Assembly (NCBI GenBank): GCA_032207245.1
Contig: CM063504.1
Location: 17,881,951 to 17,945,950, forward strand
Origin: Pardosa pseudoannulata
Taxonomy: Eukaryota; Arthropoda; Arachnida; Araneae; Lycosidae
Direction: 5' to 3'
Length of the DNA stretch: 64,000 nucleotides
The position numbers and the translations under genes were made by a program. A model generated the notes under the pieces. The model saw nothing but the letters and a program-made list of their open reading frames with translations, searched no databases and was not told where the DNA came from. Positions 35,258 to 46,302 of the stretch are shown here, piece after piece (position 1 is the first letter of the stretch; each line of letters starts with the position of its first letter).

Positions 35258-38200
35258 GTATGTTTGTATATGATCAGGTTATGATTTAGCTCTACATGCA
35301 ATATTAATAATGACAATAAAACTGGAGGTAACCTTGGACTCTGACTCATTTTTATTTCATTTTTCATTTGCACCAATCTCATGTTACCATACAAATAAAC
35401 ATTTCTCCCAATCCCAGCCTTTTAGGAATCCACAGACCAGTAGTTGGGGAAATACTGCTTTAGGAGATATTCCTAGAATTTTTGTACTAGGCGATAGTAA
35501 CTGATAGTGTAAAGGATGTATACTTGTTGGGAAATTAAAAAAATATTTAAAAACAAATTCATCCCTACAATATTAAAAGTTAATATTATTCATCCAGTGC
35601 ATTTAATTTTCAGTCACAGGTATTTAACCATGACTTAAAGCTATATACTGATTTTCAACTGGAGCATTGTATTAAGCTTCTTCAGCTTTGCTTTACAGGC
35701 ATTTCTAACTTACACTTTTGCATAATAGCCTGCCCTGCTACTTTTTATGTTGTATAATATGCTTTATTTTTTATTATTTTAAAAGGCTATGGTTAATGCA
35801 TGTTTTATTTTTATAATCTTAAAAATAAAGATTTTTTCTAAATTATTCAAAGTGAAATTATTTTTGAGCCATTTTTATGGAAAGCAATTATCTATCTTCT
35901 GAATACTCTGCAATTTTTAGAACTTTTCTGTAAAATTGTTTGCAACTATCAACCAATTTTCTATCACTTGCATTGAAGGTGGGATTAAGAAATTTCCTTT
36001 GCGAATTTACGAGGTGTCAAGGGTTAAAGCGTTGAAATGGTACCTTTGGAAATCTGTTAAATCCTTTGTGTGTCTTGTGAAATCAAAAATTATTTTTAAA
36101 TATAGATGTGACATGTAAATAATTTTGCAGAACCTACATCCTGTAAATATTAAAAAATCTTTTTTTTTAATTTACTGGGATAAAATTATGCATTTGCGGG
36201 AGCAGATAAAAGTATATTTTATATCCCAACTTCTATTTTTTTTGCACATTTTACATGCTATAGGGTATAAGTAGCATCCCTGCTCATGATATATAGGGCA
36301 TCCTATGCTCTTTAGCAAGATCACAGACAACAGTATATCGCTAACAAAGATTTTCCTCAAGGCATTCTTGATGGAACTGTACCTCAGGAAGTTGCTGCTT
36401 CATTGGAACTTAGTCAACCAAAATGTGAGATCTTGATTCATTGAAGAAGCATGTGTGTAAATTTTATAACAATAATAATAAATCATTATTTCTGAACCAC
36501 TCTGTTTTAGAGTTTTATACACTTGATTTCAGTCTGCAAGTCATATTCTAGTGTTGCATGGCCCATTATATTTACTTCTTCTACATGCTCCTGGTATTAA
36601 ATATTGATGTTTTGATGATTGATCAGCTTCTTGGCCTATTGCCTCTAGACTGTTTGTTAACTTCGATTCCCTCATTGTTTAGCATCCTAGACAGATATGC
36701 CACACACTATTATTTTTAAGGAAGATATCCCTAATTGTACGATTTTTACGTAGAGGGATGATCCTCTTGATACATTTTCTATACAGCCCACTTTTAAGGA
36801 CTTGTTTTTGATGATTTTATCTTAATTTACTTAAAACTGACTTAGACATGACAATTGTTGTCAGTGTTTATATCCTAAAATATGTAACGTAGTAGTGTTT
36901 CTAAGTCTATAAATTTTCTTAGGGATCAGTATGAAGTTTCTACCAATCTAAAAATAAAACAATTTGAATATTTTCTCACAGCATGTCACAAAATCAAAAT
37001 TCACTCATACTGGCAAATTGTGCAAACAGACAACAAAAATAAACTTCCTTTGTGTTTTCATTATTTTCTATAAGAAAACTTGCAAAAAAAATTTCCAAAT
37101 TATTCTATATGGCGTTACTACAAAAGAAACTTGTAACAAACAACCACCAAAACCTAAGTAACTTCATATATTTGAAATTTAAAACAGAATATAAGTGCTA
37201 CCTTCTGTCATAAACGATAATAGAAGTAATAATTTTATTTTAAAAAATATATAAAATACAATTTTTCTCAATTTTAATATGTAAACTTGAGTAGCATCCT
37301 TAATTAAAATGTTTTGCCACTCACTGTGTTTCTGTGTATATTTACATACACACATTGATTATAAGAAAGTGCAAGCCAATAAAGATTTAATGGATGTCAG
37401 ACTTAAGACTATATTTAGACAAGAATAAAAAAATTTAAAGTAGCTTTCATATGAAATCTCTCAAAAATAACATACCCTATGATCAAAGACACTTTCTTGA
37501 TCAACTGGTCTCTCACAATAGCTGGGATATCAAGTAGTTTGTATTTTTCCAGTCAGGGTTTTAAGAGCTTGATCTGAAGTACATCCAAATGGAAAAGTTT
37601 TATAGTGTTAACAATTGTCTATAATATCAAATTGATGACTTATGTGTTTGAATCTCAAACTTTGTGATTTGTATAGTGTCATTGTAATTGCTAAATATTT
37701 TAAATTTGGGATTCTAATATCAAAGGAGATCTTTAGATTTTTTTTTTATTGCACCCTACCTCAAATGTATCAAACAGGCTCCTCCCTTAAAAAAAAAAAA
37801 AGTGATGTGACATTAAACTGGCAGCAAAGTATAAAAAGATTTTGTCACAGAATTTTAAGTTTAACAACTTTGTCTTGAAAATTTGTATAATTGTATTATT
37901 GCATTAATATAAGTAATGACGCTTATGATAACTGAACAATATACTATTTTTATGTAATTATTCTAGGTTTAATTATCACTGTATATAAAATTATTTTATC
38001 CATTCATTCAATTGTTTTATTCATTTCTTATAACTGGACAAAGCGATTTTGTTTACTTGCCAACTATCTTAAATTAATCTGATCTGTTCTTATGAAGAAG
38101 GGTTTAAAAAGATATTATTAAAACACAATTTTAGACAGCTTATTTTCAACACTGTCAATATTTCAAAATACTTTGTTATTCAAATTACAAAAATATTTAT

Positions 38201-40036
38201 ACATGTAGACTTTTTAAAGTAATTTATCACTGTATTATTTATTCTTATTTTTCTTAATATGATAACTGTATGACAAGTGTCAACAGACTATATCTGTTTG
38301 ATACTATTGTTATCTTGTTTCATTGACAGTTTGGCTTTTCTCACTTGAAGTTCTGGCCTGTGCTATAGTAGATTAGCTTGATGTAATCAGAAACATTTCA
38401 GTTTCAAAATTAAAACCATTCATGTGCATATATATATTCGAAGTTTAGTATGTTAACCTTGCAGTTATTTTTATATAATTTTAAGATAGTTTTTAAAATT
38501 TCTGCACTTATATAAAATTTTGTGGAATTAAATAAAATCTTTTTATTTTTTATTAATTTATAAAATATGAGATTAAACAAAGGTACTCTTCAAAGATGTA
38601 CTTAGGAAACAGTTGCAAGTATGTTTAGCAATGAAATGACAGAGTAACTTGGACATGATTTTCTAAGCATTATAAATCAAGCTGAAAGTTTTACCTTTTA
38701 ATAAATCTTTAAAATTGCTTAGTAACAGAATTTGATCATAATGGTATTAAAGCTTGGTGCAATTTTAATTTACTTGGTCATGATACATGTATAATTATTC
38801 CAAAATTTTTTATTCCAAAATTGCTTGCAAGTTCACTTATCACTGCTATTATTAAATAATATAACAAATGACAAATTTTTTAAGTGTAATAATCTTAATA
38901 GTTAATGTCAGAATAATTATCTTAAAATAGTATTTCATAAACATAAAAAGGATTACTTATGTGTTTCAAACTACAAATTAGTGTTGCTTTATTGTTTTCT
39001 GTTTGTTTATAGCTCCTTCACTCTCTGCATATATTATTTTCTGCCTTATAAGTGATTTGTCAAGAAAAAATAGCTATCAGAAAAAAATAGAACTTTTACT
39101 GCAATGTATGGATAAAAAAATTGAATGAGGAATACTAATCAATCTAGTTCAAATAATTATCTAGTCTGAGAGCCAATGTAATGTAACTCATTGTTGATAC
39201 TATTCTTTTTTTGGGGTGGTGGCTACTATTATAATTACACAAATGTTGCATATTTGCATAAATTTATGTTAAAATATTAATCTTTATCCAGGATGAACCT
39301 GTTATGTATGGTCCTGATGGAAAACCCATGACTCCTGATGAATTAATGTTCTTACAAAGTCAGTATGCAAGCAATTTACCTCTTGATGCTGATGAATATG
39401 AGTAAGTACTAGTAAATTGATTTAGTGTTACTTTTTTTTCATTTTTCTGGTTTTGTCTTTATTAAATTAAAATGTATAGATGAGTAGTAACACATAAATT
39501 ATAGAAAAAGTTGAATTATATTTAATAAAGTAAGTATTATTGTAGAAACACAATTTATTTCACTCACAAAAGTAATTTAAATATTTATTTATAATGTAAA
39601 TTTCTGTTTCACAAGAATAACTTTCAAAATTTAAATTTTGATTATGTATAATTTAACAGTATTTTATCAATGCTAAGCACAATACTATAATTCATTTTTA
39701 GTTTCTTTGTTAAAATTTTTTTTTACTTATTGTGTGTGCAATTTTATAACCAAAATGATTACTTTTGTGCCAGCAGATCATTAGTGTAATAACTATAGAT
39801 TTTTTATATACCTTGATCTTTTGTGGATTTTGCTTTCAGCATTAGCATGTTTAAAATCAGTTTTAAATAATGAGAAACATAAAGATATTTTAAAGAGGTC
39901 GGTTCATATCAATGTTCTAAATATTTTTTTTTCTTTCCTTCCCAGTGTCTATGATGATAATCCTGGTGATGAAATGCCAGATGAGATATCAGAAGCATAT
40001 GAAGTTTTCCTCAGAGAAAATGCCTTAAGGCATTGA
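19058..40036 (+). CDS. PAIP1: Polyadenylate-binding protein-interacting protein 1 (PAIP1), complete, 10 coding exons
   Basis: PAIP1 links poly(A)-binding protein to the cap-side initiation machinery and stimulates translation in the cytoplasm. The coding exons are 19058-19229, 22355-22500, 23597-23782, 24669-24781, 26259-26367, 26915-27025, 28679-28791, 33406-33514, 39292-39401 and 39946-40036. They total 1,260 nt (419 aa); all junctions are GT-AG and all phases close. Residues 89-98 (LSPYAAEFIP) form a PAM2 motif that contacts the MLLE domain of PABP, and residues 31-37 (YADEFVP) look like a second. A helical MIF4G-type core spans about residues 110-310, containing YSGARLCKS and FLEDNEK. The C-terminus, DEMPDEISEAYEVFL, matches the acidic PAM1-type tail of human PAIP1 (DEMDPEIEEAYEKFC from memory). 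Human PAIP1 is 479 aa; the shortfall is mostly at the N-terminus. The start at 19058 is the simplest choice. An upstream start at 18892 is possible. Confidence 0.93.
22355..22500 (+). CDS. PAIP1: PAIP1 coding exon 2 (canonical PAM2)
   Basis: The acceptor TTTCTTTTTCAG precedes DASFFASPSG, and the exon carries LSPYAAEFIP, which fits the L-N-x-x-A-x-E-F-x-P PAM2 pattern. It ends before GTTAGT in phase 0. Confidence 0.92.
22562..22760. repeat. Unassigned repeat fragment in PAIP1 intron 2
   Basis: ATGGGCCAAGCCCTTC, then CTTCTGTCAGTAAGCG and an A-rich tail, resembles about 11855-11940 outside the gene. A retroelement fragment is possible. Boundaries are unclear. Confidence 0.35.
22827..23145. repeat. 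Two-unit tandem repeat, period about 165 bp, in PAIP1 intron 2
   Basis: The unit beginning GAATAATAATGATCA at about 22829 is repeated from about 22994 as GAATAATAATAATCAG. Both continue through AAAAATTTTG, GTTTTAAAAATAAATT and AAGGGCCTAAAT. Confidence 0.7.
23597..23782 (+). CDS. PAIP1: PAIP1 coding exon 3 (start of MIF4G-type core)
   Basis: 62 residues including VIQLRSFLSEI and DDDDTIRAIVNVIFDE. Both boundaries are phase 0. Confidence 0.92.
24669..24781 (+). CDS. PAIP1: PAIP1 coding exon 4
   Basis: Encodes LRYSGARLCKSI, which aligns with SYMGARLCNYL of human PAIP1 (recalled). It ends in phase 2. Confidence 0.93.
24824..25432. mobile_element. DNA transposon relic with CAGGGTGTCTACT termini, 609 bp
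   Basis: It begins CAGGGTGTCTACT and ends AGTAGACATCCTG, a 13-bp inverted terminus with one mismatch, flanked by TTCAA on both sides. The element starts 42 bp after the exon 4 donor of PAIP1. No coding frame remains. The terminal wording resembles the relic at 47507, so the two may be one family, probably hAT-like. Confidence 0.65.
26259..26367 (+). CDS. PAIP1: PAIP1 coding exon 5
   Basis: Encodes CEYEFKRQ and FAMFMAELYSQLE, equivalent to the C-R-T-E-Y-E and L-F-L-G-E-L-Y segments of the vertebrate core. The donor is GTAAGG. Confidence 0.93.
26915..27025 (+). CDS. PAIP1: PAIP1 coding exon 6
   Basis: 37 residues, including DNIPKLIKTIISFP and CACQILK. It is phase 0 on both sides with donor GTAAGT. 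Confidence 0.92.
28588..28629. repeat. (AT)n microsatellite near PAIP1 exon 7
   Basis: About 45 bp of AT repeat ending some 50 bp upstream of the exon 7 acceptor. Length variation here could affect the acceptor region. Confidence 0.9.
28679..28791 (+). CDS. PAIP1: PAIP1 coding exon 7
   Basis: Encodes LVGAFLEDNEKNN, equivalent to L-T-G-S-V-L-E-D in human PAIP1, and SLKNLANDQDYA. It ends in phase 2. Confidence 0.92.
29090..29560 (+). pseudogene. Tc1-like transposase N-terminal fragment
   Basis: Translated pieces read DFSNFDKGQIVMGTR, then, after a frameshift, TSISEMACLMGF, followed by a broken KMVYGW and CALFTMTKELQQ-like text. This is the paired-type helix-turn-helix region of Tc1-like transposases, with a D-K-G-Q-I-V start and an S-I-S-E-x-A-x-L-x-G core. 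The catalytic domain is absent and the fragment is frameshifted. It lies in PAIP1 intron 7. Confidence 0.6.
30200..30220. repeat. (TA)n-(GA)n microsatellite
   Basis: A short TA run passes into GAGAGAGAGA just left of the Ginger-like element. Confidence 0.85.
30331..31458 (+). mobile_element. Ginger-like DNA transposon relic, 1,128 bp, with long inverted repeats
   Basis: It begins TGTTACTGTGAATG and ends CATTCACCGTAACA, flanked by TATA on both sides (30327-30330 and 31459-31462). The inverted arms extend about 180-190 bp (30331-30515 and about 31270-31458). They carry repeated copies of a GAATGTCGACATTCACC-type motif. Between them lies the C-terminal end of a transposase with a stop and a frameshift. 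TGT...ACA ends, a 4-bp target duplication and a KRBA2-like tail fit the Ginger group. The superfamily call is an inference. Confidence 0.7.
30607..31143 (+). pseudogene. Ginger/KRBA2-type transposase C-terminal relic
   Basis: The first segment (about 30613-30851) contains DSTYYTFYQAVTKH and PVLDVDRGRTDARNILAV. The second (30945-31142) contains SLREAAETNSRSGG and a Cys-rich tail with CHCKKKC, CKCKG and CN. The D-V-D-R-G-R-T-D-x-R-N motif followed by a Cys-rich end recurs in arthropod proteins named KRAB-A domain-containing 2, which I recall as Ginger-derived. An in-frame TAA at 30850-30852 and a frameshift near 30940 inactivate it. The integrase core is missing. Confidence 0.55.
33406..33514 (+). 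CDS. PAIP1: PAIP1 coding exon 8
   Basis: Encodes NIRDIISSVTNLREN and GWGRSG, aligning with the L-V-E-L-R-x-x-N-W-G-R end of the core. A proline-rich linker (YEPPPPTSV) follows. Confidence 0.9.
34154..34502. mobile_element. pogo/Tigger-type MITE, about 350 bp
   Basis: The left end contains GGAACCTCAATTATTTG. The right end, read inward, is TACAGTAGACCCTCAATTTTC. CAGTAGAACCTCAATTAT-like ends are typical of pogo elements. No coding region. It lies in PAIP1 intron 8. Confidence 0.55.
35150..35261. repeat. (TG)n-(TA)n microsatellite in PAIP1 intron 8
   Basis: About 20 bp of TG repeats, then a short CATATATACACA bridge and about 70 bp of TA repeats. Confidence 0.92.
35500..39291. other. Remainder of PAIP1 intron 8
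   Basis: AT-rich sequence with only short frames. I see no exon-like structure or recognisable element. Confidence 0.45.
39292..39401 (+). CDS. PAIP1: PAIP1 coding exon 9
   Basis: Encodes DEPVMYGPDGKPMTPDE, equivalent to the N-E-P-T-F-Y-T-S-D-G-x-P-F-T segment in the vertebrate protein. It is preceded by a 5.8-kb intron and ends in phase 2 with GTAAGT. Confidence 0.92.
39946..40036 (+). CDS. PAIP1: PAIP1 coding exon 10 (PABP-binding tail and stop)
   Basis: Encodes VYDDNPGDEMPDEISEAY and a short basic end, then TGA at 40034-40036. The acidic tail is the PABP RRM-binding (PAM1-type) region. Confidence 0.93.
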
Positions 40037-42310
40037 AATTGCTCTCTGTTTGAGGTTTGATTTTCTGTTTGGTGTAAATTGTTTCTTTTTGCACAAGTAA
40101 TGGACTATAAATATTCTTCTAGGCATACTGGCTGGATTAAAGTTTTTCCAGAGGTGGTAGTATTGTCTTACTGATATAAGTGCTCCATTTCGCTTGTAGG
40201 AAAAGCATTAACTTCCATCCATGTATAGATATTTTTATGTTTTATTTTATTCTCCTGCTTTGTTTTTGAAAGCATTTGAAATTCCAATTTTAAAATCTTT
40301 CAGTGATTAGTGTCATTTATCTACTTATGTTACTAACTTAAAAGTACTTACATTAATATTGTTTCTGTAATTTTTCCTTGAAACTGGTTTGTTGTCCATA
40401 ATTTTTACAACATATAGAGTATCATGTGAACATAATTTTTTTCTCTTTTTATGAAATACAGTATTTCAAATGCTTTCACCACTTCTGTTGTACTTAGTAA
40501 ATGCCATAAAAATGAATCTTGTTTGTTTTTGCTTTTAGTTATTTTGCATTTAATGAAAAACATGGAGTGATGAATGGTTTGAAAAATCCTTATTGTACAC
40601 ACTAATTTGTCTACTAACTCCCCCCGCCTCTTCCCTATCATTTTATGTCTGATGGGGATACAAAGAATTTTAACATGGTTTGTGTCCAATTATCATGTAT
40701 CTTTAGGGGGAAAACTAGAAAACATTTTTATGTAGAAGTGTTTCTTTTTGTATTAACAATGCCTATTTTAACACAAAGTTTTATAGCTGTATATATAATT
40801 ATAATTTTGTGAGAACATTTTTGCACATTTCATTATTTTATTGCTAAAAAAAGTCTAGAACACTTAAATTTCTATGTATCTTTATTGGCTAATATTGCAT
40901 GTACCAGAAATGTAGTCTTGGTGGATGTACAGTGTCATTTCAGCTGCATAGCTCATCAGTTTTGTGTTGGATTATATAGTATCATATCTTTGATGTTCTG
41001 ATTAGCCTTCATACAATTTATAGAAGAGTTTGTAGTAAGTTTATTAACTTATTTATTGGGATACAACCACTTTTTTTTTTCAGGTGAATTATTTTGTAGT
41101 ACCTAACATTTCTGAATTTAAAATATTATAGTATTAAAAAATGATTAATTTTGTATGAAAAAAAAATAGTTAAGAATAAGGATTTGAACTTAACATCCAT
41201 TGTTGTATTTTTCTTGGTGACTGTTATTAGCATTCTCTCTTGATATCATTTAACATTCATATAATCAAGTCCATTTACTTCTGTTTATCAGCCTGGTGTC
41301 CTTGTCCATTATCATTTATTTATTTTACAGTTACTGTGGTATATCTTGTTATTTACTTTGTACAGATAGAAATACATTTATTCTTTGTATATTTAATGAG
41401 AATTTTACATACTGAAATTTGCAAAAGGTGTATGAAATGAACTCTTAATTCATTGTCATCTTACAGAATCCCCTTCCCCATTTTAAATAGTCCTTAAATA
41501 GTTTTTAATTTACAAAATTATAACCATGTCTGAATTTCATCCTGTGTGATGAACATTTTATATGTTTTTATTTTCTAGACTTGTATAAATGCATTCATTT
41601 GAAATATATTGAGCTTCATTTCTTTTGTAAAATACACCCTTGTAACTTGCCAAGTTATAAAATCAATTTAAAAGTAAAATTTCAGTGCTGTTGCAAAAAC
41701 TGTAATGTAAATATGTTTGAAACATGAAGCATAATGAAATGGATAGTGATTTGTCTGCTTCAAATACAGATTGATTTATCTTTTATAGTTTCTGCAAGTT
41801 CTAGTTCCAAGTATAACTATTTAGAGACATTTTGTAAATTATCAACTAACATTTACCTACTTCTCTGCTCAACATCAGACTTTTTAAATTACTGGAGCAG
41901 TTTCTGGTTTGGGACATCATTAGCTTGCTTTTAAAGTGCTTTTCACCTTTTTAAATTCAATATATCTATTTAAAAAATAAAAAGTTTCAGACATTGTTAT
42001 AGATATTTCCACATGATTTATATAAAACAAACTTTTTTTTTTATAGGATTATTTTAAATTTTCCATTTCTTCCAGTTTGATTGGTTTAACACAATTCTGA
42101 ATTTATCTGACTTCCATTTTGTTGTATGAATTGTTCCTTGTACTCTATATATAAAAAAATTTTAAAATTTGTGTTGTGTGTGTTCTTTTAAAATAGACAT
42201 TAACACTTTATGCTTGGTTTAAGTATAAAACTGGAAGTTATACAGATGAGAAATTTCAACTATTATATATTATAGACTAAATTTTCCATTGATTCAGAAT
42301 AAATCATTTC
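40037..42310 (+). promoter_or_regulatory. PAIP1: PAIP1 3' UTR region with candidate poly(A) signals
   Basis: AATAAA occurs at 41976-41981 and 42298-42303. A GT-rich stretch (TTGTGTTGTGTGTGTTC) lies at about 42170-42185. Either site could end the message. No transcript evidence is available, so the UTR length is uncertain. Confidence 0.4.
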
Positions 42311-42906
42311 AGGGGTGTTTGCACTTCAGGAGAAATCCCAGGAATCTGGGTAGTTTGTGCACTAATCACTTGGGAATTTCTGAAGGGAAAAGGTTGTAAA
42401 TTATTTCCATCTACTACTTTCTGTTTATTTTGAAAGTGAAAGATGCAGCACTCCTGATATCTTATTCCCCATGCATCTGGGTATAGAGTCTATTGATGAA
42501 GAGAATTGATATAAGTTATCTTTATGTGTTCTTTTCTATTTAAACAGGGAATACCATTTATTTTCAAAATTGGAAAACAGTAAAAAAAGGGGTGAAAGAT
42601 GACTGGTCCCTTCTGGTTGTAGGCATTGTTCTGTGTAATTGGAGGAAGAACTGCTAATGCTATAACTGTACGACATGGTGATGCAGTTATGATCTGCATA
42701 TACAGTTCTTTGTTCTTTCCTGTTGCTTAAAAATAAAGTATACTTTAAGATATACTATCTATATCTAATCAATATGTACACTAGTCATAGAAAAACTTAA
42801 AAATTCTTTTATTATATAAAAATTGTAGTGTAAATTTTACAGATATCACTAAATAGAAAGACTTCCTTTACTTTAAACCTTTAATAAATGGAAACATAGC
42901 ATAGAC

Positions 42907-43150
42907 CAGTGTTGGCAAACCTATGATTCAGGTATTAATGAGCTTTAATGCTCCAATGAGTGGATACCTGTCCTGGTAGAAGACAAAATCACAGAAATCA
43001 ACATTTGGTTGTGGTAATAACTATAACATATCCAGGTAGCTTACAGCAGTCTGTCTTGCAGAAGAAAAATTGCTCACATATAAACTGCCATACTGCTGCA
43101 AATTGTGTTGTAAGACCCAAAAAATTCATAAAGAAAATGGTAGTATGAAC
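42907..43150. mobile_element. hAT-type terminal fragment
   Basis: CCAGTGTTGGCAAACCTATG resembles the conserved CAGTGTTGGCAAACC ends of hAT-Charlie-like elements. The other end was not located. The following frame is not a recognisable transposase. Confidence 0.45.
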
Positions 43151-46080
43151 AGAAAAATTCATCAGTTTGTGGTTATTTTCATATATTAGTCATATTTGTA
43201 CATGTAAAGCATTTGAATATATAGCCTTTTGAAAATTGATAAATCTTTTGTAGATTTAGCCATTTATTTAACCTCAAAAACTTATTTTTTAGTGATAACA
43301 TATTAAATTTATCCTCCCAAGTGAAAAAAAATAACTAAATCTTAAGTATTCATATATGAACAAGATAAAATTTTATTCATCTAGTTTAGGATTTTATACA
43401 AAAATTTACAGATATGATTAAATTTTAGACCTAGTTGGTAATTAGAAAGTCACTATAGAATACTGATGTACAGTAAGACTGCCGGTTAGTGTTACAGGGG
43501 AGAAATAACATATTTTATTTCTTTGAATATTAAAAAGTGCAGAATTTAACTGTCAGGCTAAAGAATGGTCTGAAAACTGTCAGTGGTACTACCATGAGTG
43601 ATTCTGATTCAAAGATTTGTGCAAGTCTGTTCTGAAAATTATTTAAAAAAATTCCCTCCCCTCTCCCATATGTGAATAAATTTTGAAGGTAATCGGAAGG
43701 TGTTATATCTTTTCTCGCCCTTTTTTCTTTTTTGATGCTTCCACATATCTTTTCTTTCTACCAAAGAACAGTAATATGTTATGTGATTTTCCTTTTTAAA
43801 GTAATGTTAAAATTTAAATTCAGATTAAGAAATTGAATTTTTGTGTTTTAGATAAATTTAATAACCAACACACAGTCATATGTGTGTTTGTATTTATACA
43901 GAAAATACTTATATTTGCAACCCTATAATTAGGTTAGATTATATTAATATTTGGCAAACGATAAATCACAATATTAAAACTCAGATATCATCCAGCTGTA
44001 ATTTTGACATCCAGAAATTAACTGTAATTTAGTTTTTATTTCAAATTAGTAGCGTATACTTTTTCAGAAAACTTTTTCGTACTTAGAATTACCCATGGGT
44101 ACTACATAAAAGAGTAATTATTTGATATTTGACGTTCAGAACTCAGCTAATCAATCTGAAAATTGAAGTTTTTGTGGAGTTAGTTTTCAATTAAAAGAGA
44201 GATAATGCTAGAAAGAATGCATTAGTTTTTATTGTTTTTAATTGGTAGTATTATAAGATAGTATGCTTCATTTTAAAGAATAAATTCTGTAAGTTTAGTC
44301 TCTAGATTTATTTTCCAACAGAACAATATAAAATTTAAGCCATAATTAAAATTTTGATTGCTGTGCTATAGCATTGTTACCATTTACACTTGACTACATA
44401 TGTTATTAGAACTGAATGCTATGACTATAAATGCTTTTTTAAATTCTTTATTTGATTATTTTTTTAAAGCAATAATGTTTACAAATAAAAATATAGTAAT
44501 ACCTGTATTTGCAAACTTGTTGCATTTTTGTCTATGGTTTGTACCTTGAATTTACTTAGTACTCTTTGTACTTTTAATTTGCTTAGGAAAGTAGTCATGT
44601 AATCTTTTCAAATTTTAATTTGTGCATTATCCTTCCATAGTTTTGAACTAGTCATCCTGTCTTATAAATAGTAAACTTGTGTAATGTTGCAGATATCTTG
44701 AAGAAATTGTGTTACCAGTCACTATCTTCTTTCAATCATTTCCTATTTCCTTCCTTCTCCTTTCCTCCCTATTGTGTGTCAGAAATACAGATGTAAAGTT
44801 GTTTTAATTCTTTCTGATAGATAAAACAATGAATGCTTTTTTAAGAAACAACCAGTTCATTATAAAAATCAGCTTTCTTCATGACTGTACCTTTGGTGAA
44901 TTTGAGCAAGGTATATTTCTTTTAGAGATCAATTTGCCTAGTTCAATTTTGCATTTTTCCCACAATAACATTCTTAATTTGTAAAACTTTCTACCCTTCT
45001 CAAATTTCTTTAGCACCATATTGAAAATAAAACACTGATCACCCATTATGTGTAAAATGTCCATTTTCTCAGCTTTAAGTTTATTTTGGATTAATGTGTT
45101 CAAATAGATTTTTTATTGAAACATATGGTCTAGTTAAAGATAATATTTAAGACTGTGAATTTTTGATTGCATATTAAAATTAAGTTTTTTACATGATTTC
45201 AGTGGGGTTTTTTTAAATACTAAAATTGAATACATTTATGTAATATTTATTGTTATAGCTATGTTTATTAAACTCAATTCAACTGGATGGAAAGCTATAA
45301 GAATGAATACTTAAATAGATTAAAATTCACATTGAAACAGAAATCTTGTGTTTTTATGAAGAATTTTGAATCAACTTTCTTGTTTAATCTTGAGGAAGTC
45401 AAATGTAAATGCACCAAAAAAAAATTAAATTAGATTTAACAATCTAAAATTAGATTTAACAATCTTACTGTAAATTTGAGAAAAAAAGTTTTCTTCAATA
45501 TCACAAAAAAGTACTTGCAGAATGCATTCGATAAAGTCAGGAAGATTGGGTTAAAATTTGATATAAGAGCCCCCTCCTTGCCTATGATCCGTGATAGTAA
45601 CAAAATCGTGATTTTAAGCTCATTTGTAGGAGAACAGGAGAGGGGGAAGGTTAACTGATAGCTGTACTCCATTTATACATAGAATCTTTTAAGGGATGGT
45701 GGTACAGTAACAGGAACAAATCAAAGAGTAGCTTCTTTTGTTATAGCTTGCAATCATTTTAAAACCTGCATGTCTGAAATTTATTAAAAAAATAAAAAGG
45801 TTGCTTGCCATCCACAGTCAGGTGATTTTTAGTTTTAAAAACATAATATAAAACCAAAAATTCTCAAAAAGGAAACAGCCTCCCTGGTGCTATCCCTTTT
45901 TTGGGAGGTTAAGATAGGGCCCTCATGTTTCTTTGCTGATGGCAGACTTTTGTGACCAACCACTACATTACCTTTTAAACTCCAGGCTTGTCGAGCCCTG
46001 GGTGCAATAAAAGTCTTAAATCACTTCAACAACAGTTTTAAAAATCAGCTAATTCTTATTGATAATGTAATTTTTATTTT
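43150..46080. other. Intergenic or 3' UTR sequence between PAIP1 and the phosphatase
   Basis: It contains no convincing coding exon. Part of it must be the 3' UTR of the minus-strand phosphatase. A slightly GC-richer patch at about 45880-46010 may be a repeat fragment. Confidence 0.4.
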
Positions 46081-46109
46081 GGAAAAGTACATTGTTTATT
46101 TCAGTCTTT

Positions 46110-46169
46110 TTAATCTTTATAAAAATCCAAATAAGATGAGATCACCTCAAAAATGAATTCATATTGTAC
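46110..46169 (-). CDS. Phosphatase terminal exon
   Basis: After the acceptor CTTTTGCAG the exon encodes [19 protein letters not shown] and TAA. It fits the E-Q-Y-x-F-x-Y-x-x-V-x-x-Y-L end of D2 and closes in phase 0. An AATAAA on the minus strand lies at about 46095-46100, probably too close to the stop to be the main poly(A) signal. Confidence 0.88.
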   Translation of the reverse strand, partial: VQYEFIFEVISSYLDFYKD

Positions 46170-46245
46170 CTGCAAAAGTAGTACAATTATTTTTCATCAG
46201 TATTATATTGAGCATCTGTGTGTGTATATATATATATATACACAA

Positions 46246-46302
<57 letters not shown>

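Noticed and set aside
35116..35394. 92-residue minus-strand frame in PAIP1 intron 8
   Set aside because: Dominated by Ile-Tyr and His-Thr repeats from the TG/TA microsatellite.
41734..41934. 66-residue frame in the PAIP1 3' UTR
   Set aside because: AT-rich, lies after the PAIP1 stop, with no homology or codon pattern suggesting a gene.
42060..42160. GAACAATTC-like start after an AG, tested as the final phosphatase exon
   Set aside because: No pyrimidine tract before it, and the downstream residues do not resemble the end of a PTP domain.
44879..45103. Minus-strand frame considered as the last phosphatase exon
   Set aside because: It lacks a Q-Y-x-F motif in phase after a good acceptor. The 46110-46169 exon fits the required phase and the family's C-terminal pattern.
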